Assembly: GCA_016278265.1 (NCBI GenBank)
Contig: JADQCE010000002.1
Span: 248,001 to 312,000 of the forward strand
DNA: 64,000 nucleotides
Direction: 5' to 3'
Origin: Halothiobacillus sp.
GTDB taxonomy: Bacteria > Pseudomonadota > Gammaproteobacteria > Halothiobacillales > Halothiobacillaceae
Shown here: positions 28,916 through 38,108 of the stretch, one piece after another
How the letters are laid out: every line of letters starts with the position of its first letter
How positions within the stretch are numbered: position 1 is the stretch's first letter
Program-made: the position numbers and the translations under genes
Notes under the pieces: generated by a model
Told to the model about the DNA's origin: nothing
The model's database searches: none
Seen by the model: the letters and a program-made list of their open reading frames with translations, nothing else

Positions 28916-28941
28916 ACGCCGGCCATGACGCCGGCGTTTTT
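28916..28941 (+). terminator. intrinsic terminator after the diheme cytochrome gene
   Basis: Stem ACGCCGGC/GCCGGCGT (left arm 28916-28923, right arm 28930-28937) with a six-base loop and T-run 28937-28941. It lies between the cytochrome stop and glmM. Confidence 0.85.
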
Positions 28942-28982
28942 GTGTTTGCACGCGGGTTGTTGATGGTGGCGAGGAGAAAGGA

Positions 28983-30314
28983 GTGACCAGAGTATTCGGA
29001 ACCGATGGAGTGCGCGGGGCGGTCGGACAGTGGCCCATGACCCCGGAGTTCGTGCTCAAGCTGGGCTGGGCCGCCGGCAAGGTGCTGGGTGATCAGGGCC
29101 GGCGCCGAGTGTTGATCGGCAAGGACACCCGTGTGTCGGGCTACATGTTCGAGTCGGCCCTGGAGTCAGGCTTTTCCGCCGCCGGCGTGGACGTGCGCCT
29201 GCTCGGGCCCATGCCGACGCCAGCGATCGCCTATCTGACCCGCACGCTGCGCGCGTCCGCCGGCGTGGTGATCAGCGCCTCCCACAACCCGTTCGACGAC
29301 AACGGCGTGAAGTTCTTCTCCGCACACGGGGAAAAACTGCCAGACACGGTCGAGGACGAAATTCAGGCCATGCTCGGCCAGGATCTCGATGTGATCGACA
29401 GCCGCCGGCTGGGCAAGGCCGAGCGCATCAGCGATGCGGCCGGTCGCTACATCGAGTTCTGCAAGAGCACCGTGCCGATCGGCATGAGCCTCGCCGGCCT
29501 GCGCATCGTGGTCGACTGCGCGCACGGGGCCACCTACCAGGTCGCCCCGCGGGTGTTTTCCGAATTGGGCGCGGAGGTCGAGGTCATCGGCGCGGCGCCC
29601 GATGGCTTCAACATCAACGACGGGGTCGGCTCGACCCATCCGGAGACGCTGCAGACCGTCGTACGCGAGTCAGGTGCGGATCTCGGCATCGCCTTCGACG
29701 GCGATGGAGACCGGGTGGTGATGGTGGATGCCGATGGCATGATCCGCGATGGCGACGAGTTGCTGTACGTGATCGCCGCGGGTCGGATCGAGCAGGGCTA
29801 TGCCGGCGGCGTGGTCGGCACCCTGATGAGCAACCTGGGACTCGAACAGGCGATCGGGGCGCTGGGGCGGCCGTTCCTGCGGGCCAAGGTGGGCGATCGC
29901 TATGTCCACGAGACGCTCCGACGCGAACAGTGGCTGCTGGGTGGCGAGTCTTCCGGGCATTTGCTGTGCCTGGATCGCCACACGACGGGCGATGGCATCG
30001 TCGCCGCGTTGCAAGTGCTGGCGGAGATGGCGCGCCGCGAGCGTCCGTTGACCGAACTGCTCGAGCCGATGACCGTATTGCCACAGACGCTGGTCAACGT
30101 GCGCATCGAGCGGCCCGTCTCATTGGAGGACCCGGTGGTCGTCGACGCCGTGGCGGCCGCCGAGCGGGATCTGGCCGGACGGGGGCGCGTGTTGCTGCGT
30201 CCGTCCGGAACCGAGCCTTTGATTCGCGTGATGGTTGAGGGGGAGTCCCGAGACCAGGTGCGCGAGGTCGCCGAGGGGCTGGCCGAGGTGGTGCGCCGGC
30301 ACGCCGCGACCTGA
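28983..30314 (+). CDS. glmM: GlmM, phosphoglucosamine mutase
   Basis: Converts glucosamine-6-P to glucosamine-1-P for UDP-GlcNAc, feeding both peptidoglycan and lipid A. 443 aa from GTG 28983, with GAGGAG and AAGGA just upstream. N-terminal FGTDGVRG, phosphoserine loop ISASHNP (Ser100), metal loop DGDGDR, sugar-binding GGESSGH and the C-terminal [12 protein letters not shown] phosphate-binding motif are all present. The preceding terminator means it needs its own promoter or read-through. Confidence 0.97.
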   Translation: MTRVFGTDGVRGAVGQWPMTPEFVLKLGWAAGKVLGDQGRRRVLIGKDTRVSGYMFESALESGFSAAGVDVRLLGPMPTPAIAYLTRTLRASAGVVISASHNPFDDNGVKFFSAHGEKLPDTVEDEIQAMLGQDLDVIDSRRLGKAERISDAAGRYIEFCKSTVPIGMSLAGLRIVVDCAHGATYQVAPRVFSELGAEVEVIGAAPDGFNINDGVGSTHPETLQTVVRESGADLGIAFDGDGDRVVMVDADGMIRDGDELLYVIAAGRIEQGYAGGVVGTLMSNLGLEQAIGALGRPFLRAKVGDRYVHETLRREQWLLGGESSGHLLCLDRHTTGDGIVAALQVLAEMARRERPLTELLEPMTVLPQTLVNVRIERPVSLEDPVVVDAVAAAERDLAGRGRVLLRPSGTEPLIRVMVEGESRDQVREVAEGLAEVVRRHAAT

Positions 30315-30374
30315 CCGATGGCCCATGTCGGGGCGTCCGGTTCGCGTCCCGGTCGTCGGTGGTGACTTCGGCGG

Positions 30375-30403
30375 TTCCGTCTCGGGGCATTCTCCCGTAT
30401 AAT
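30375..30403 (+). promoter_or_regulatory. promoter of rpsB-tsf
   Basis: Perfect -10 TATAAT (30398-30403) with -35-like TTCCGT (30375-30380) and 17-base spacing. It would give a leader of about 140 bases before rpsB. The leader contains GC-rich stems and a second TATAAT at about 30530, too close to the start codon to act as a promoter. rpsB leaders in gammaproteobacteria are known S2-autoregulation sites, and rpsB here lacks a strong Shine-Dalgarno, which fits; the structure itself was not modelled. Confidence 0.6.
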
Positions 30404-30549
30404 CCGCGCGCCGGGCCGTGACTTGATCACGCTGTCCCGGAAATTCCACACGCCCATCAAGATGGCAGCGCGGGGTGCCCGACGGTTCGGCCGGGGTTGC
30501 GCTGTCAGATGTGGCGGAGGGCTAACCCAATATAATCAGGTAGTTACCA

Positions 30550-31290
30550 ATGGCTAAAATTACGATGCGTCAGATGATCGAGGCCGGTGTCCACTTCGGT
30601 CACCAGACTCGATACTGGAACCCGGGCATGGCGCCCTACATCTTCGGTCAGCGCAACCGGATCCACATCATCAACCTGGAAAAGACGCTGCCGATGTTCG
30701 AGGATGCCTTGAACTACGTCGGCAAGCTGGCAGCTAACGGCGGCAAGGTCATGTTCGTCGGCACCAAGCGCTCGGCCCGTGATCTGGTCGAGCAGGAAGC
30801 CAAGCGCTGCGGCATGCCGTACGTCAATCATCGCTGGCTCGGCGGCATGATGACCAACTTCCGCACCGTGCGTGCCTCCATCCGCCGCCTCAAGGCGCTC
30901 CAGCAGATGGAGGAGGACGGCAGCCTGGCCAAGTTGGTCAAGAAGGAAGCCCTCGAGACAACTCGCGAGCGCGCCAAGCTCGAGCGCTCGATCGGCGGCA
31001 TTCAGGACATGGAGCGTCTTCCTGACGCCCTGTTCGTCATCGACGTTGGTCACGAAGACATCGCCATCAAGGAAGCCAAGAAGTTGGGCATCCCGGTCGT
31101 GGCCGTGGTCGATACCAACAACAGCGCTCAGGGTGTCGACTACGTCATCCCGGGTAACGATGACGCCATCCGCGCCATCCAGCTGTACACCAGCTCCGTT
31201 GCCGATGCGGTACTGGACGCCAAGGGGGCGACCAGCGTCACCGAGTCGGACTTCGTCGAAGTTGCTGACGAGGAAGAAGCGGCCAAGTAA
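30550..31290 (+). CDS. rpsB: ribosomal protein uS2
   Basis: Small-subunit ribosomal protein S2, 246 aa. [22 protein letters not shown] at the N-terminus (split over the family signature), [15 protein letters not shown] and [10 protein letters not shown]-type motifs are diagnostic. The start has only a weak ribosome site (CAGGTAG 13 bases upstream). Followed by an attenuator and tsf. Confidence 0.98.
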   Translation: MAKITMRQMIEAGVHFGHQTRYWNPGMAPYIFGQRNRIHIINLEKTLPMFEDALNYVGKLAANGGKVMFVGTKRSARDLVEQEAKRCGMPYVNHRWLGGMMTNFRTVRASIRRLKALQQMEEDGSLAKLVKKEALETTRERAKLERSIGGIQDMERLPDALFVIDVGHEDIAIKEAKKLGIPVVAVVDTNNSAQGVDYVIPGNDDAIRAIQLYTSSVADAVLDAKGATSVTESDFVEVADEEEAAK

Positions 31291-31341
31291 TCGCCGCTCG
31301 AAGCGGGGTGGCCGGTTTGGTCGCTCCGCTGCAGATTTCTG

Positions 31342-31370
31342 AACAACGGGTCGCCTGACCCGTTGTTTTT
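31342..31370 (+). terminator. attenuator/terminator between rpsB and tsf
   Basis: 11-bp perfect stem (31342-31352 with 31357-31367), loop GCCT, then T-run to 31370. It lies 51 bases after the rpsB stop and about 30 before tsf. An intercistronic partial terminator here is known in E. coli and sets the S2 to EF-Ts ratio. Confidence 0.85.
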
Positions 31371-31400
31371 GTACAAGACAGATTCGGGAGAAGACAGCTC

Positions 31401-32276
31401 ATGGCAATTACCGCCTCTCTGGTCAAAGAACTCCGCGAGCGTACCGGCTCGGGCATGATGGAGTGCAAGAAGGCGCTGGTCGAGACCGACGGCGACATCG
31501 AGGCCGCGATCGAGCAGATGCGCAAGAGCGGTCTGGCCAAGGCCGACAAGAAGGCCGGCCGCGTTGCCGCCGAGGGCCAGGTCGCCATCGCCGTCAGCGA
31601 CGACCGCAAGAGCGCCGCGATGGTCGAGATCAACTCCGAGACCGATTTCGTCTCCAAGGGCGATGACTTCACCGGTTTCGCGCAGAGCGTCGCCGAGAAG
31701 ATCCTGGCCGACGATCCGGCCGACATGGACGCGGTCAACGCGTTGGATGTCGACGGTGAAAAGGCCGACGACCGCCGCAAGGCCCTGGTGGCCAAGCTGG
31801 GCGAGAACATCCAGATGCGTCGTTTCGTGCGCATGGCGACCAGCGGCGTGATCGGCGCCTACCGTCACGGCGAGCGCATCGGCGTGCTGGTCGAGCTCGA
31901 AGGTGGCAGCGAGGAGCTGGCGCGTGATCTCGCCATGCACGTGGCCGCGACCAAGCCGAGCTGTGTCGATGAGTCGCAGGTCGATGAGGACACCGTCGAG
32001 AAGGAGCGCGAGATCTTCCGCGCCCAAGCCGCCGAGTCCGGCAAGCCGCCGGAGATCGTCGAGAAGATGATCGACGGACGTATTCGCAAGTTTCTCGCGG
32101 AGATCACCCTGGTCGGTCAGCCGTTCGTCAAGGACCCCGATCAGACCGTCGGCCAACTCCTGAAGAAGGAGGGTGCCAAGGTGGTGCGCTTTGAGCGCAT
32201 GGAAGTCGGTGAAGGCATCGAGAAAGAGGAAGGCGACTTCGCCGCCGAAGTGATGGCGCAGGTCAAAGGGGGCTGA
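31401..32276 (+). CDS. tsf: elongation factor Ts
   Basis: Nucleotide exchange factor for EF-Tu, 291 aa. N-terminal [20 protein letters not shown], then [13 protein letters not shown] (the EF-Tu contacting TDF motif) and the C-terminal [16 protein letters not shown] are typical. Downstream of rpsB through an attenuator and closed by a strong terminator. Confidence 0.98.
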   Translation: MAITASLVKELRERTGSGMMECKKALVETDGDIEAAIEQMRKSGLAKADKKAGRVAAEGQVAIAVSDDRKSAAMVEINSETDFVSKGDDFTGFAQSVAEKILADDPADMDAVNALDVDGEKADDRRKALVAKLGENIQMRRFVRMATSGVIGAYRHGERIGVLVELEGGSEELARDLAMHVAATKPSCVDESQVDEDTVEKEREIFRAQAAESGKPPEIVEKMIDGRIRKFLAEITLVGQPFVKDPDQTVGQLLKKEGAKVVRFERMEVGEGIEKEEGDFAAEVMAQVKGG

Positions 32277-32287
32277 TCCCCTTGCCG

Positions 32288-32316
32288 AAAAGCCGGGCAT
32301 GCCCCGGCTTTTTTTT
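32288..32316 (+). terminator. intrinsic terminator after tsf
   Basis: 10-bp stem AAAAGCCGGG/CCCGGCTTTT (32288-32297 with 32303-32312) with a five-base loop and eight T (32309-32316). It separates rpsB-tsf from the pyrH operon. Confidence 0.92.
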
Positions 32317-32320
32317 GAAT

Positions 32321-32386
32321 CGCGGAATTTCCGCCTAAGCCCCGCCGCCCGGTTTTACGCGAGTCGGCGCTACTCGACGGGGCTTA
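32321..32386 (+). promoter_or_regulatory. stacked inverted repeats in the pyrH upstream region
   Basis: Three nested or adjacent pairings: GCGGAA-T-TTCCGC at 32321-32333, an outer pair TAAGCCCCG (32336-32344) with CGGGGCTTA (32378-32386), and an inner hairpin CGAGT (32360-32364) with ACTCG (32372-32376). Together they could fold as a leader RNA or mark regulator sites before pyrH. No clear -10/-35 pair was found. Confidence 0.35.
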
Positions 32387-32464
32387 TGCAGAAATCTCCG
32401 GCGCCGCCGCGCCCCGGCGCGAGCGGGCCGCCCCACGCAAGCTCACAGCCCACAGGTGAACGAT

Positions 32465-33208
32465 ATGCAAGCTGCCGGCTCTCCCCGTTATCGACGTGTT
32501 CTGCTCAAACTCAGCGGCGAGGCGCTGATGGGTGATCAGTCATTCGGGATCGACCCGGCCGTGATCAGTCGCCTCGGTGCAGACATCCAGGCGCTCAAGG
32601 ACCAGGGCGTCGAGGTGGCCGTGGTGGTCGGTGGCGGCAACATCTTCCGTGGCGAAGGCTTGGCCGGCGGTGGCATGGACCGCGTGACCGGCGACCAGAT
32701 GGGCATGCTGGCGACCGTGATGAACGGGCTGGCCATGCAGGACGTGCTTGAGCGGCTCGGACTCAAGGTGCGGGTTATGTCGGCGGTCTCGATCCACGCG
32801 GTGTGCGAGGACTACATCCGCCGTCGCGCGATCCGTCACCTGGAGAAGGGGCGAGTGGTCGTGCTGGTCGGCGGGACGGGTAATCCGTTCTTCACCACCG
32901 ACTCCGGCGCGAGCCTGCGGGCAGCGGAAATCAATGCCGATTTGATGATCAAGGCGACCAAGGTCGACGGGGTCTACAGTGCCGACCCGACCCTGGATGC
33001 CAGTGCAGAACGCTACGATCATTTGACGTACAATGCCGTGCTCGACCAGCGGCTGGGCGTCATGGACGCTACCGCGATCGTGATGTGTCGCGATCAGCAG
33101 ATGCCGTTGATGGTGGTTGACATCAATGAGCCGGGGAACCTGGTGCGCGCCGTCGCCGGCGAAGCCGTGGGGACCCTGGTGACAGCGGAGAACGAAAAGA
33201 ATGATTGA
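32465..33208 (+). CDS. pyrH: PyrH, UMP kinase
   Basis: Phosphorylates UMP to UDP; amino-acid-kinase fold, 247 aa. [41 protein letters not shown] and [11 protein letters not shown] are diagnostic. ATG 32465 is chosen because AGGTGA lies five bases upstream; an in-frame GTG at 32456 has no ribosome site. First gene of a run through lpxA. Its 3' end overlaps frr by 8 bases. Confidence 0.97.
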   Translation: MQAAGSPRYRRVLLKLSGEALMGDQSFGIDPAVISRLGADIQALKDQGVEVAVVVGGGNIFRGEGLAGGGMDRVTGDQMGMLATVMNGLAMQDVLERLGLKVRVMSAVSIHAVCEDYIRRRAIRHLEKGRVVVLVGGTGNPFFTTDSGASLRAAEINADLMIKATKVDGVYSADPTLDASAERYDHLTYNAVLDQRLGVMDATAIVMCRDQQMPLMVVDINEPGNLVRAVAGEAVGTLVTAENEKND

Positions 33209-33758
33209 CGACATCGTCAAAGACGCCCGCTCGCGCATGAACAAGAGCATCGAGGCGCTCAAGGGCGAGCTCTCCAAGATCCGCACCGGGCGGGCGCATA
33301 TCAGCGTGCTCGATCATATCCACGTGGAGTACTACGGCAGCGACGTGCCGCTTTCCCAGGTCGCCAGACTGTCGGCCGAGGATGCACGTACCTTGGCGGT
33401 CACTCCATGGGAGAAGGACATGGTGGGCAAGATCGAGAAGGCGATCATGACCTCCGATCTGGGCTTCAACCCGTCGACCGCGGGCACCGTGATCCGTATT
33501 CCGATGCCGCCGCTCACCGAAGAGCGTCGTCGCGATCTGGGCAAGGTGGTCCGCAACGAGGGCGAGAACGCCAAGATCGCCATTCGCAATGTCCGTCGCG
33601 ATGCCAACAACGATCTCAAGAACTTTCTCAAGGAGAAGGAAATCTCCGAGGACGACGAGCGCCGCGGTCAGGACATCATCCAGAAGCTGACCGACGAACG
33701 GGTTGCCGAGGTGGACCAGCTCGTGGCGGATAAAGAAAAAGAGCTGATGGAAGTTTGA
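33201..33758 (+). CDS. frr: Frr, ribosome recycling factor
   Basis: Splits post-termination ribosomes together with EF-G. 185 aa, the usual length; [35 protein letters not shown] and [15 protein letters not shown] match the family. It overlaps the pyrH 3' end, so initiation is probably coupled. Six bases separate it from uppS. Confidence 0.98.
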   Translation: MIDDIVKDARSRMNKSIEALKGELSKIRTGRAHISVLDHIHVEYYGSDVPLSQVARLSAEDARTLAVTPWEKDMVGKIEKAIMTSDLGFNPSTAGTVIRIPMPPLTEERRRDLGKVVRNEGENAKIAIRNVRRDANNDLKNFLKEKEISEDDERRGQDIIQKLTDERVAEVDQLVADKEKELMEV

Positions 33759-33764
33759 GGCGAC

Positions 33765-34538
33765 GTGCGGCCGCGTAGCCATGACCCTAAGCCGGTGAGC
33801 GAGATCGACCCGGCGCACCTGCCGCGCCACGTTGCGATCGTCATGGATGGTAACGGCCGCTGGGCTCGGGCGCGTCATCTGCCGCGTACCGTTGGTCATC
33901 AGCGGGGACGGCGCGCCGTACGCGCCACCATTCGCGCGGCCATGCGTCAAGGGGTCCCGATTCTCACGCTGTTCGCCTTCTCTTCCGAGAACTGGAAGCG
34001 GCCGGCCGACGAAGTCGATGCGCTGATGAAACTGTTCATCAACGCGCTCGAGAAAGAGCTCGACGAACTCGACGAGAACGGCGTACGCCTGACCTTTATC
34101 GGTGAACGTTCACGGCTGGATGCCTCGGTTCAAGCGCTCATGGACGCCGCCGAGGCGCGCACGGCCGGCAACGACCGTCTCCATCTACAGATTGCCGTGA
34201 GCTACGGCGGCCAGTGGGACATCCTGCAGGCAGCCCGGAAACTCGCAGAGCGCCATGCCCAGTCCCCGCTGGCGCTCGACGACCCCGAAATCCTGAACTC
34301 GGCCTTCGAGTCCGGCTTGGCCACGACCGGACAACCGCCGGTCGATCTGTTCATCCGCACCGGCGGAGAACGTCGATTGAGCAATTTTCTCCTCTGGCAG
34401 GCCGCCTACGCCGAGCTCTATTTCACCGACGTCCTTTGGCCGCTGTTTGACGAAACCGAATTCGATCGCGCCCTGACCTGGTTCGCCGGGCGGGAGCGGC
34501 GCTTTGGCCGCGTCGAGTCCCACGAGGCAAAGCGATGA
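33765..34538 (+). CDS. uppS: UppS, undecaprenyl diphosphate synthase
   Basis: cis-Prenyltransferase making the C55 lipid carrier used by MraY and other envelope pathways. 257 aa from GTG 33765 with GAGG just upstream; an in-frame GTG at 33795 is an alternative. Catalytic MDGNGRWA (Asp28), FSSENWKRP, and RTGGERRLSNFLLWQ are visible. The 3' end overlaps cdsA by 4 bases. Confidence 0.97.
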   Translation: MRPRSHDPKPVSEIDPAHLPRHVAIVMDGNGRWARARHLPRTVGHQRGRRAVRATIRAAMRQGVPILTLFAFSSENWKRPADEVDALMKLFINALEKELDELDENGVRLTFIGERSRLDASVQALMDAAEARTAGNDRLHLQIAVSYGGQWDILQAARKLAERHAQSPLALDDPEILNSAFESGLATTGQPPVDLFIRTGGERRLSNFLLWQAAYAELYFTDVLWPLFDETEFDRALTWFAGRERRFGRVESHEAKR

Positions 34539-35359
34539 CCGGCACACCGTTGCGCCTGTTAACGGGAACGATCGCCGGCTTGGTCTCGTTGGCGGTCATC
34601 CTCCTTGCTCCCGATCGAATCTTTGCCGGCCTCACTCTGGTGCTGCTGGGCTGGGCGGCCGTGGAATGGTTTCGGCTCTGCGGCCTTGCCCCTTGTTACA
34701 TCTGGCCATGGGCGCTGGTGACTGTGGCCCTCGCCGTGGGGTGGCAGTGGGGCTGGCCTACCGAGCATCGGATGTGGCTGATGGTTGCCGCTGCGGTCGT
34801 CTGGGCATTCCTGTTCGCGGCGCAATTGCGCTATCGCCGCCGGCAGCCGCCGGCGCGACCGTTCTGGCAGCGCCGGCTGACCGGGTTGGTGATCCTGCCC
34901 CTGTTCTGGGTGGCGCTGGTCGACGTGCATGCCGCGCCCCAAGGCGAATGGCTGCTGGTCTTCGGCATCCTCGTCGTGGTTGTCGCCGATTCGCTTGCGT
35001 ATTTTGCCGGTCGAGCGTTCGGGCGCCGCAAGCTCGCGCCGATGATCAGCCCGGGCAAGTCCATCGAGGGGGTGGTTGGCGGTTTGGCCGGGGTTGCCGT
35101 GCTCGCCGCAATCGGGGCGGTGCTGCCGCTGTTCGCGGCCACGCCGAGCTGGCTGCTGGCCCTGTGGTGCGTGCTGGTGGCGCTGGCCTCGGTCGGGGGT
35201 GATCTCGAGGAGTCGCGTCTCAAGCGCGAGGCAGGAGCCAAGGACAGCGGTCGTATCCTGCCGGGGCATGGCGGGGTGCTTGATCGGCTCGATGGCCAGT
35301 TCGCCGCCATGCCCTTGTGGTGGTTGGGGCTGTGGCAGATGCAGCTGTTGGGAGGCTGA
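34535..35359 (+). CDS. cdsA: CdsA, phosphatidate cytidylyltransferase
   Basis: Inner-membrane enzyme making CDP-diacylglycerol, the phospholipid precursor. 274 aa with about seven hydrophobic segments. DSLAYFAGRAFGRRK, SPGKSIEGVVGG and the family signature KDSGRILPGHGGVLDRLDG are present. Overlaps uppS; dxr begins one base after its stop. Confidence 0.97.
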   Translation: MTGTPLRLLTGTIAGLVSLAVILLAPDRIFAGLTLVLLGWAAVEWFRLCGLAPCYIWPWALVTVALAVGWQWGWPTEHRMWLMVAAAVVWAFLFAAQLRYRRRQPPARPFWQRRLTGLVILPLFWVALVDVHAAPQGEWLLVFGILVVVVADSLAYFAGRAFGRRKLAPMISPGKSIEGVVGGLAGVAVLAAIGAVLPLFAATPSWLLALWCVLVALASVGGDLEESRLKREAGAKDSGRILPGHGGVLDRLDGQFAAMPLWWLGLWQMQLLGG

Positions 35360-35360
35360 C

Positions 35361-36605
35361 ATGGTGCAGACCCGCATCGGTATCTTCGGCTCGACCGGCA
35401 GCATCGGCACAAGCACGCTGGACGTGCTCGCCCGTCACCCGGAACGATTCTCCGTCGACGTGCTCGTTGCCCACTCGCGTGTCGACATTCTGTTCGAACA
35501 GATCAAGCGATTTGGTCCGGCGACCGTCGGGGTGGTCGATGCCGACCGGCGCGCCGCACTCGAACAGCGGCTCGCCAGCCTGCCGGCTGCCCAGCGGCCG
35601 ACCGTGGTGGTCGGTCAGGCGGCGGTGGACGAGTTGGCCGGTGACGCGTCGCTCGACACCGTCGTGGCGGCCGTCGTCGGGACTGCGGGTCTGGGTTCGA
35701 CCTGGAACGCACTGGCTGCCGGCAAGAGGGTGCTGTTGGCCAACAAGGAATCCCTGGTCGCTGCCGGCGAGCTGATGCTCGACGTGGCGCGCCGTGCCGG
35801 GGCGACGTTGTTGCCGATCGACAGCGAGCACAATGCCATCTTCCAGTGCCTGCCCGCCGACCAGGCCGCCGTGGTCGGTCGAGCCGGATTGGTAGGCGAT
35901 AGCAACGAGATCGAACGGCTGGTGCTGACGGCCTCGGGCGGACCGTTTCGCGAGCGACCGTTGGCCGATTTCGCCCACATCACCCCCGAGCAGGCTTGTG
36001 CCCACCCGAACTGGTCGATGGGACGCAAGATCTCGGTCGACTCGGCCACGATGATGAACAAGGGGCTCGAGGTTATCGAGGCGGCCCGGCTGTTCGGGGT
36101 CTCCGCCGAGCGCATTGAGGTGCTGGTGCATCCCGAATCGGTGATCCACTCGATGGTGCGTTTCGTCGACGGTTCGGTGATCGCCGAGCTTGGTGAGCCG
36201 GACATGCGCACCCCCATTGCCCACGCCCTGGCCTGGCCGGAACGGATCGAGTCGGGTGTCGCGCCGTTGGATTTCGGTGCGCTGGCCGGGCTGCATTTCG
36301 AATCGCCGGATCCGGAACGCTTTCCTGCCCTGCGCCTGGCCTTCGAGGCATTGGCTGCCGGCGGGATGATGCCCCTGGTGATGAATGCCGCCAACGAAGT
36401 GGCGGTGGCTGCATTCCTCGAACGCCGAATCGGTTTCATGGACATTCCGGCCGCGCTCCAGGCGGCCATGACGCACTTCGCCGGCAACGCGACCTCCGGT
36501 GCGCCGGAGAGCATCGAGGCGGTGCTGGTCGCCGATCGGGAGGTGCGGGCCTGGACCGAGTCGTGGTGTCGTGCGCTTGGCAGCGGCGCGGCGGTTGGGG
36601 GCTGA
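35361..36605 (+). CDS. dxr: Dxr (IspC), 1-deoxy-D-xylulose 5-phosphate reductoisomerase
   Basis: Second enzyme of the MEP isoprenoid pathway, NADPH-dependent; supplies UppS with precursors. 414 aa from ATG 35361, with GGGAGG upstream (frame open further left within cdsA). GSTGSIGTSTLDVL nucleotide loop, LLANKESLV, DSEHNAIFQ metal site, TASGGPFR and HPNWSMGRKISVDSATMMNKGLE identify it. Confidence 0.97.
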   Translation: MVQTRIGIFGSTGSIGTSTLDVLARHPERFSVDVLVAHSRVDILFEQIKRFGPATVGVVDADRRAALEQRLASLPAAQRPTVVVGQAAVDELAGDASLDTVVAAVVGTAGLGSTWNALAAGKRVLLANKESLVAAGELMLDVARRAGATLLPIDSEHNAIFQCLPADQAAVVGRAGLVGDSNEIERLVLTASGGPFRERPLADFAHITPEQACAHPNWSMGRKISVDSATMMNKGLEVIEAARLFGVSAERIEVLVHPESVIHSMVRFVDGSVIAELGEPDMRTPIAHALAWPERIESGVAPLDFGALAGLHFESPDPERFPALRLAFEALAAGGMMPLVMNAANEVAVAAFLERRIGFMDIPAALQAAMTHFAGNATSGAPESIEAVLVADREVRAWTESWCRALGSGAAVGG

Positions 36606-36608
36606 TCG

Positions 36609-37991
36609 ATGGATATTCTTCTGAGCTTGGTTGGCTTTCTGCTGACCATCGGCATCCTGGTGGCCTTCCACGAGTACGGTCATTTCTGGGTGGCGCGCCG
36701 CCTGGGTGTGCGGGTGCTCACCTATTCGCTGGGTTTCGGGCGGGCGATCTTCTCGACCCGCCGCGGCCCGGAGTCGATCGAGTACCGCGTCGGCCTGCTT
36801 CCCCTCGGTGGTTACGTGCGCATGCTCGACGAACGGGAAGGCCCGGTCGATCCTGCCGAGCGCCACCGGGCATTCAATCGCCAGTCGCTGAAGGTGCGGG
36901 CTGCCGTGGTGGCTGCTGGCCCTGCCGCCAACGTCGTGCTCGCCCTGGTGTTCTGGTGGCTGATGTTCATGGTGGGCATCCAGGGCGTGTTGCCCAAGGT
37001 CGGCGACCTGGGTGCCGAATCGCGCCTCGCCGCGGCGGGGCTGCAGGAGGGTGACGTCATCCGTGCCGTGGACGGCGACCCGGTGATGACCCTGTCGGAT
37101 CTGCGTTTGTCGCTGCTCAACGGGGCGATCGATCAACAAGCGTTACCGATTACCATCGAGCGGGACGGCAGCCGCCGAGACTTGACGCTCGATCTTCGCG
37201 AACTCGATCCGCTGGGCGGGGAGATCGGCCGGCAGCCCACGGATATTCTCGATCGGGTGGGTTTCGCCCCCTGGCGGGCACCGGCATACGCCGAGATTGC
37301 CGAGGTTCAGCCCGATTCGCCCGCCATGGCCGCCGGGCTAGAGGTCGGCTCGTGGATCGTCGCGATCGACGGGCGCGAATACCGGGACCCCTGGGCCTTG
37401 ATCGAGGCGATCGGCGCACGAGCGGGCGAGGCGACCCGATTGACCATCGAGACGGATGCCGGGCGTGAGGACGTGGACGTCACGCCACGTGCCACCGAGG
37501 TGGATGGCGAGATCGTGGGGCGAATCGGGGTGGCCCTGGGCGCACACCCGCTCGACGCGGAGGCGGCCGAATCGATGTTCCTGTTGGAACGGGCCGGGCC
37601 GGTCGAGGCCATGGGGCTGGCCGTCGAGCGCAGCTGGGAGATGACCACGTTGACGCTGTCCGTCTTCCACCGCTTGCTCACGGGCGAGGCGAGCATCGCC
37701 AACCTCTCGGGGCCTGTCGCCATCGCCGAGTATGCCGGCAAGAGCTTGTTGCTCGGGTTGTCGACCTTCCTCGGTTTTCTCGCCCTGGTCAGCCTGTCGC
37801 TGGCCATTCTCAACCTGCTGCCGATCCCGATGCTCGACGGTGGGCACCTGCTCCTCTACGCCATCGAGGCGATCAAGGGCGGGCCGGTTGGCGCCGTATT
37901 CGAGGAAGTCTTCGCCCGTCTGGGCATCCTGCTGCTCGGCCTGCTGATGGTGGTGGTCTTCTACAACGACATCGCGCGGTTGATGCACTAG
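36609..37991 (+). CDS. rseP: RseP, site-2 intramembrane zinc metalloprotease
   Basis: Cleaves the anti-sigma factor RseA within the membrane to release sigma-E and also removes signal-peptide remnants. 460 aa; zinc motif HEYGH (His21, Glu22, His25) in the first membrane segment, two PDZ domains (about 115-190 and 200-285), and the second zinc site LLPIPMLDGGH (Asp410). Three bases after dxr. Upstream of bamA, as in E. coli, tying sigma-E signalling to outer-membrane assembly. Confidence 0.97.
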   Translation: MDILLSLVGFLLTIGILVAFHEYGHFWVARRLGVRVLTYSLGFGRAIFSTRRGPESIEYRVGLLPLGGYVRMLDEREGPVDPAERHRAFNRQSLKVRAAVVAAGPAANVVLALVFWWLMFMVGIQGVLPKVGDLGAESRLAAAGLQEGDVIRAVDGDPVMTLSDLRLSLLNGAIDQQALPITIERDGSRRDLTLDLRELDPLGGEIGRQPTDILDRVGFAPWRAPAYAEIAEVQPDSPAMAAGLEVGSWIVAIDGREYRDPWALIEAIGARAGEATRLTIETDAGREDVDVTPRATEVDGEIVGRIGVALGAHPLDAEAAESMFLLERAGPVEAMGLAVERSWEMTTLTLSVFHRLLTGEASIANLSGPVAIAEYAGKSLLLGLSTFLGFLALVSLSLAILNLLPIPMLDGGHLLLYAIEAIKGGPVGAVFEEVFARLGILLLGLLMVVVFYNDIARLMH

Positions 37992-38108
37992 CCCCGCTTG
38001 GGCCACAATAGCCCGGATTTACCCTTGTGCCGGGTCGGCGAGTCAGCCGGGCCTCGGCCGGATTCCCGATTTTCCAATCCATCCGCCTGACCAGGAAAGC
38101 CTTTCGGC

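Noticed and set aside
35220-37139. 639-codon minus-strand frame over cdsA, dxr and rseP
   Set aside because: Same kind of antisense shadow in GC-rich coding DNA.
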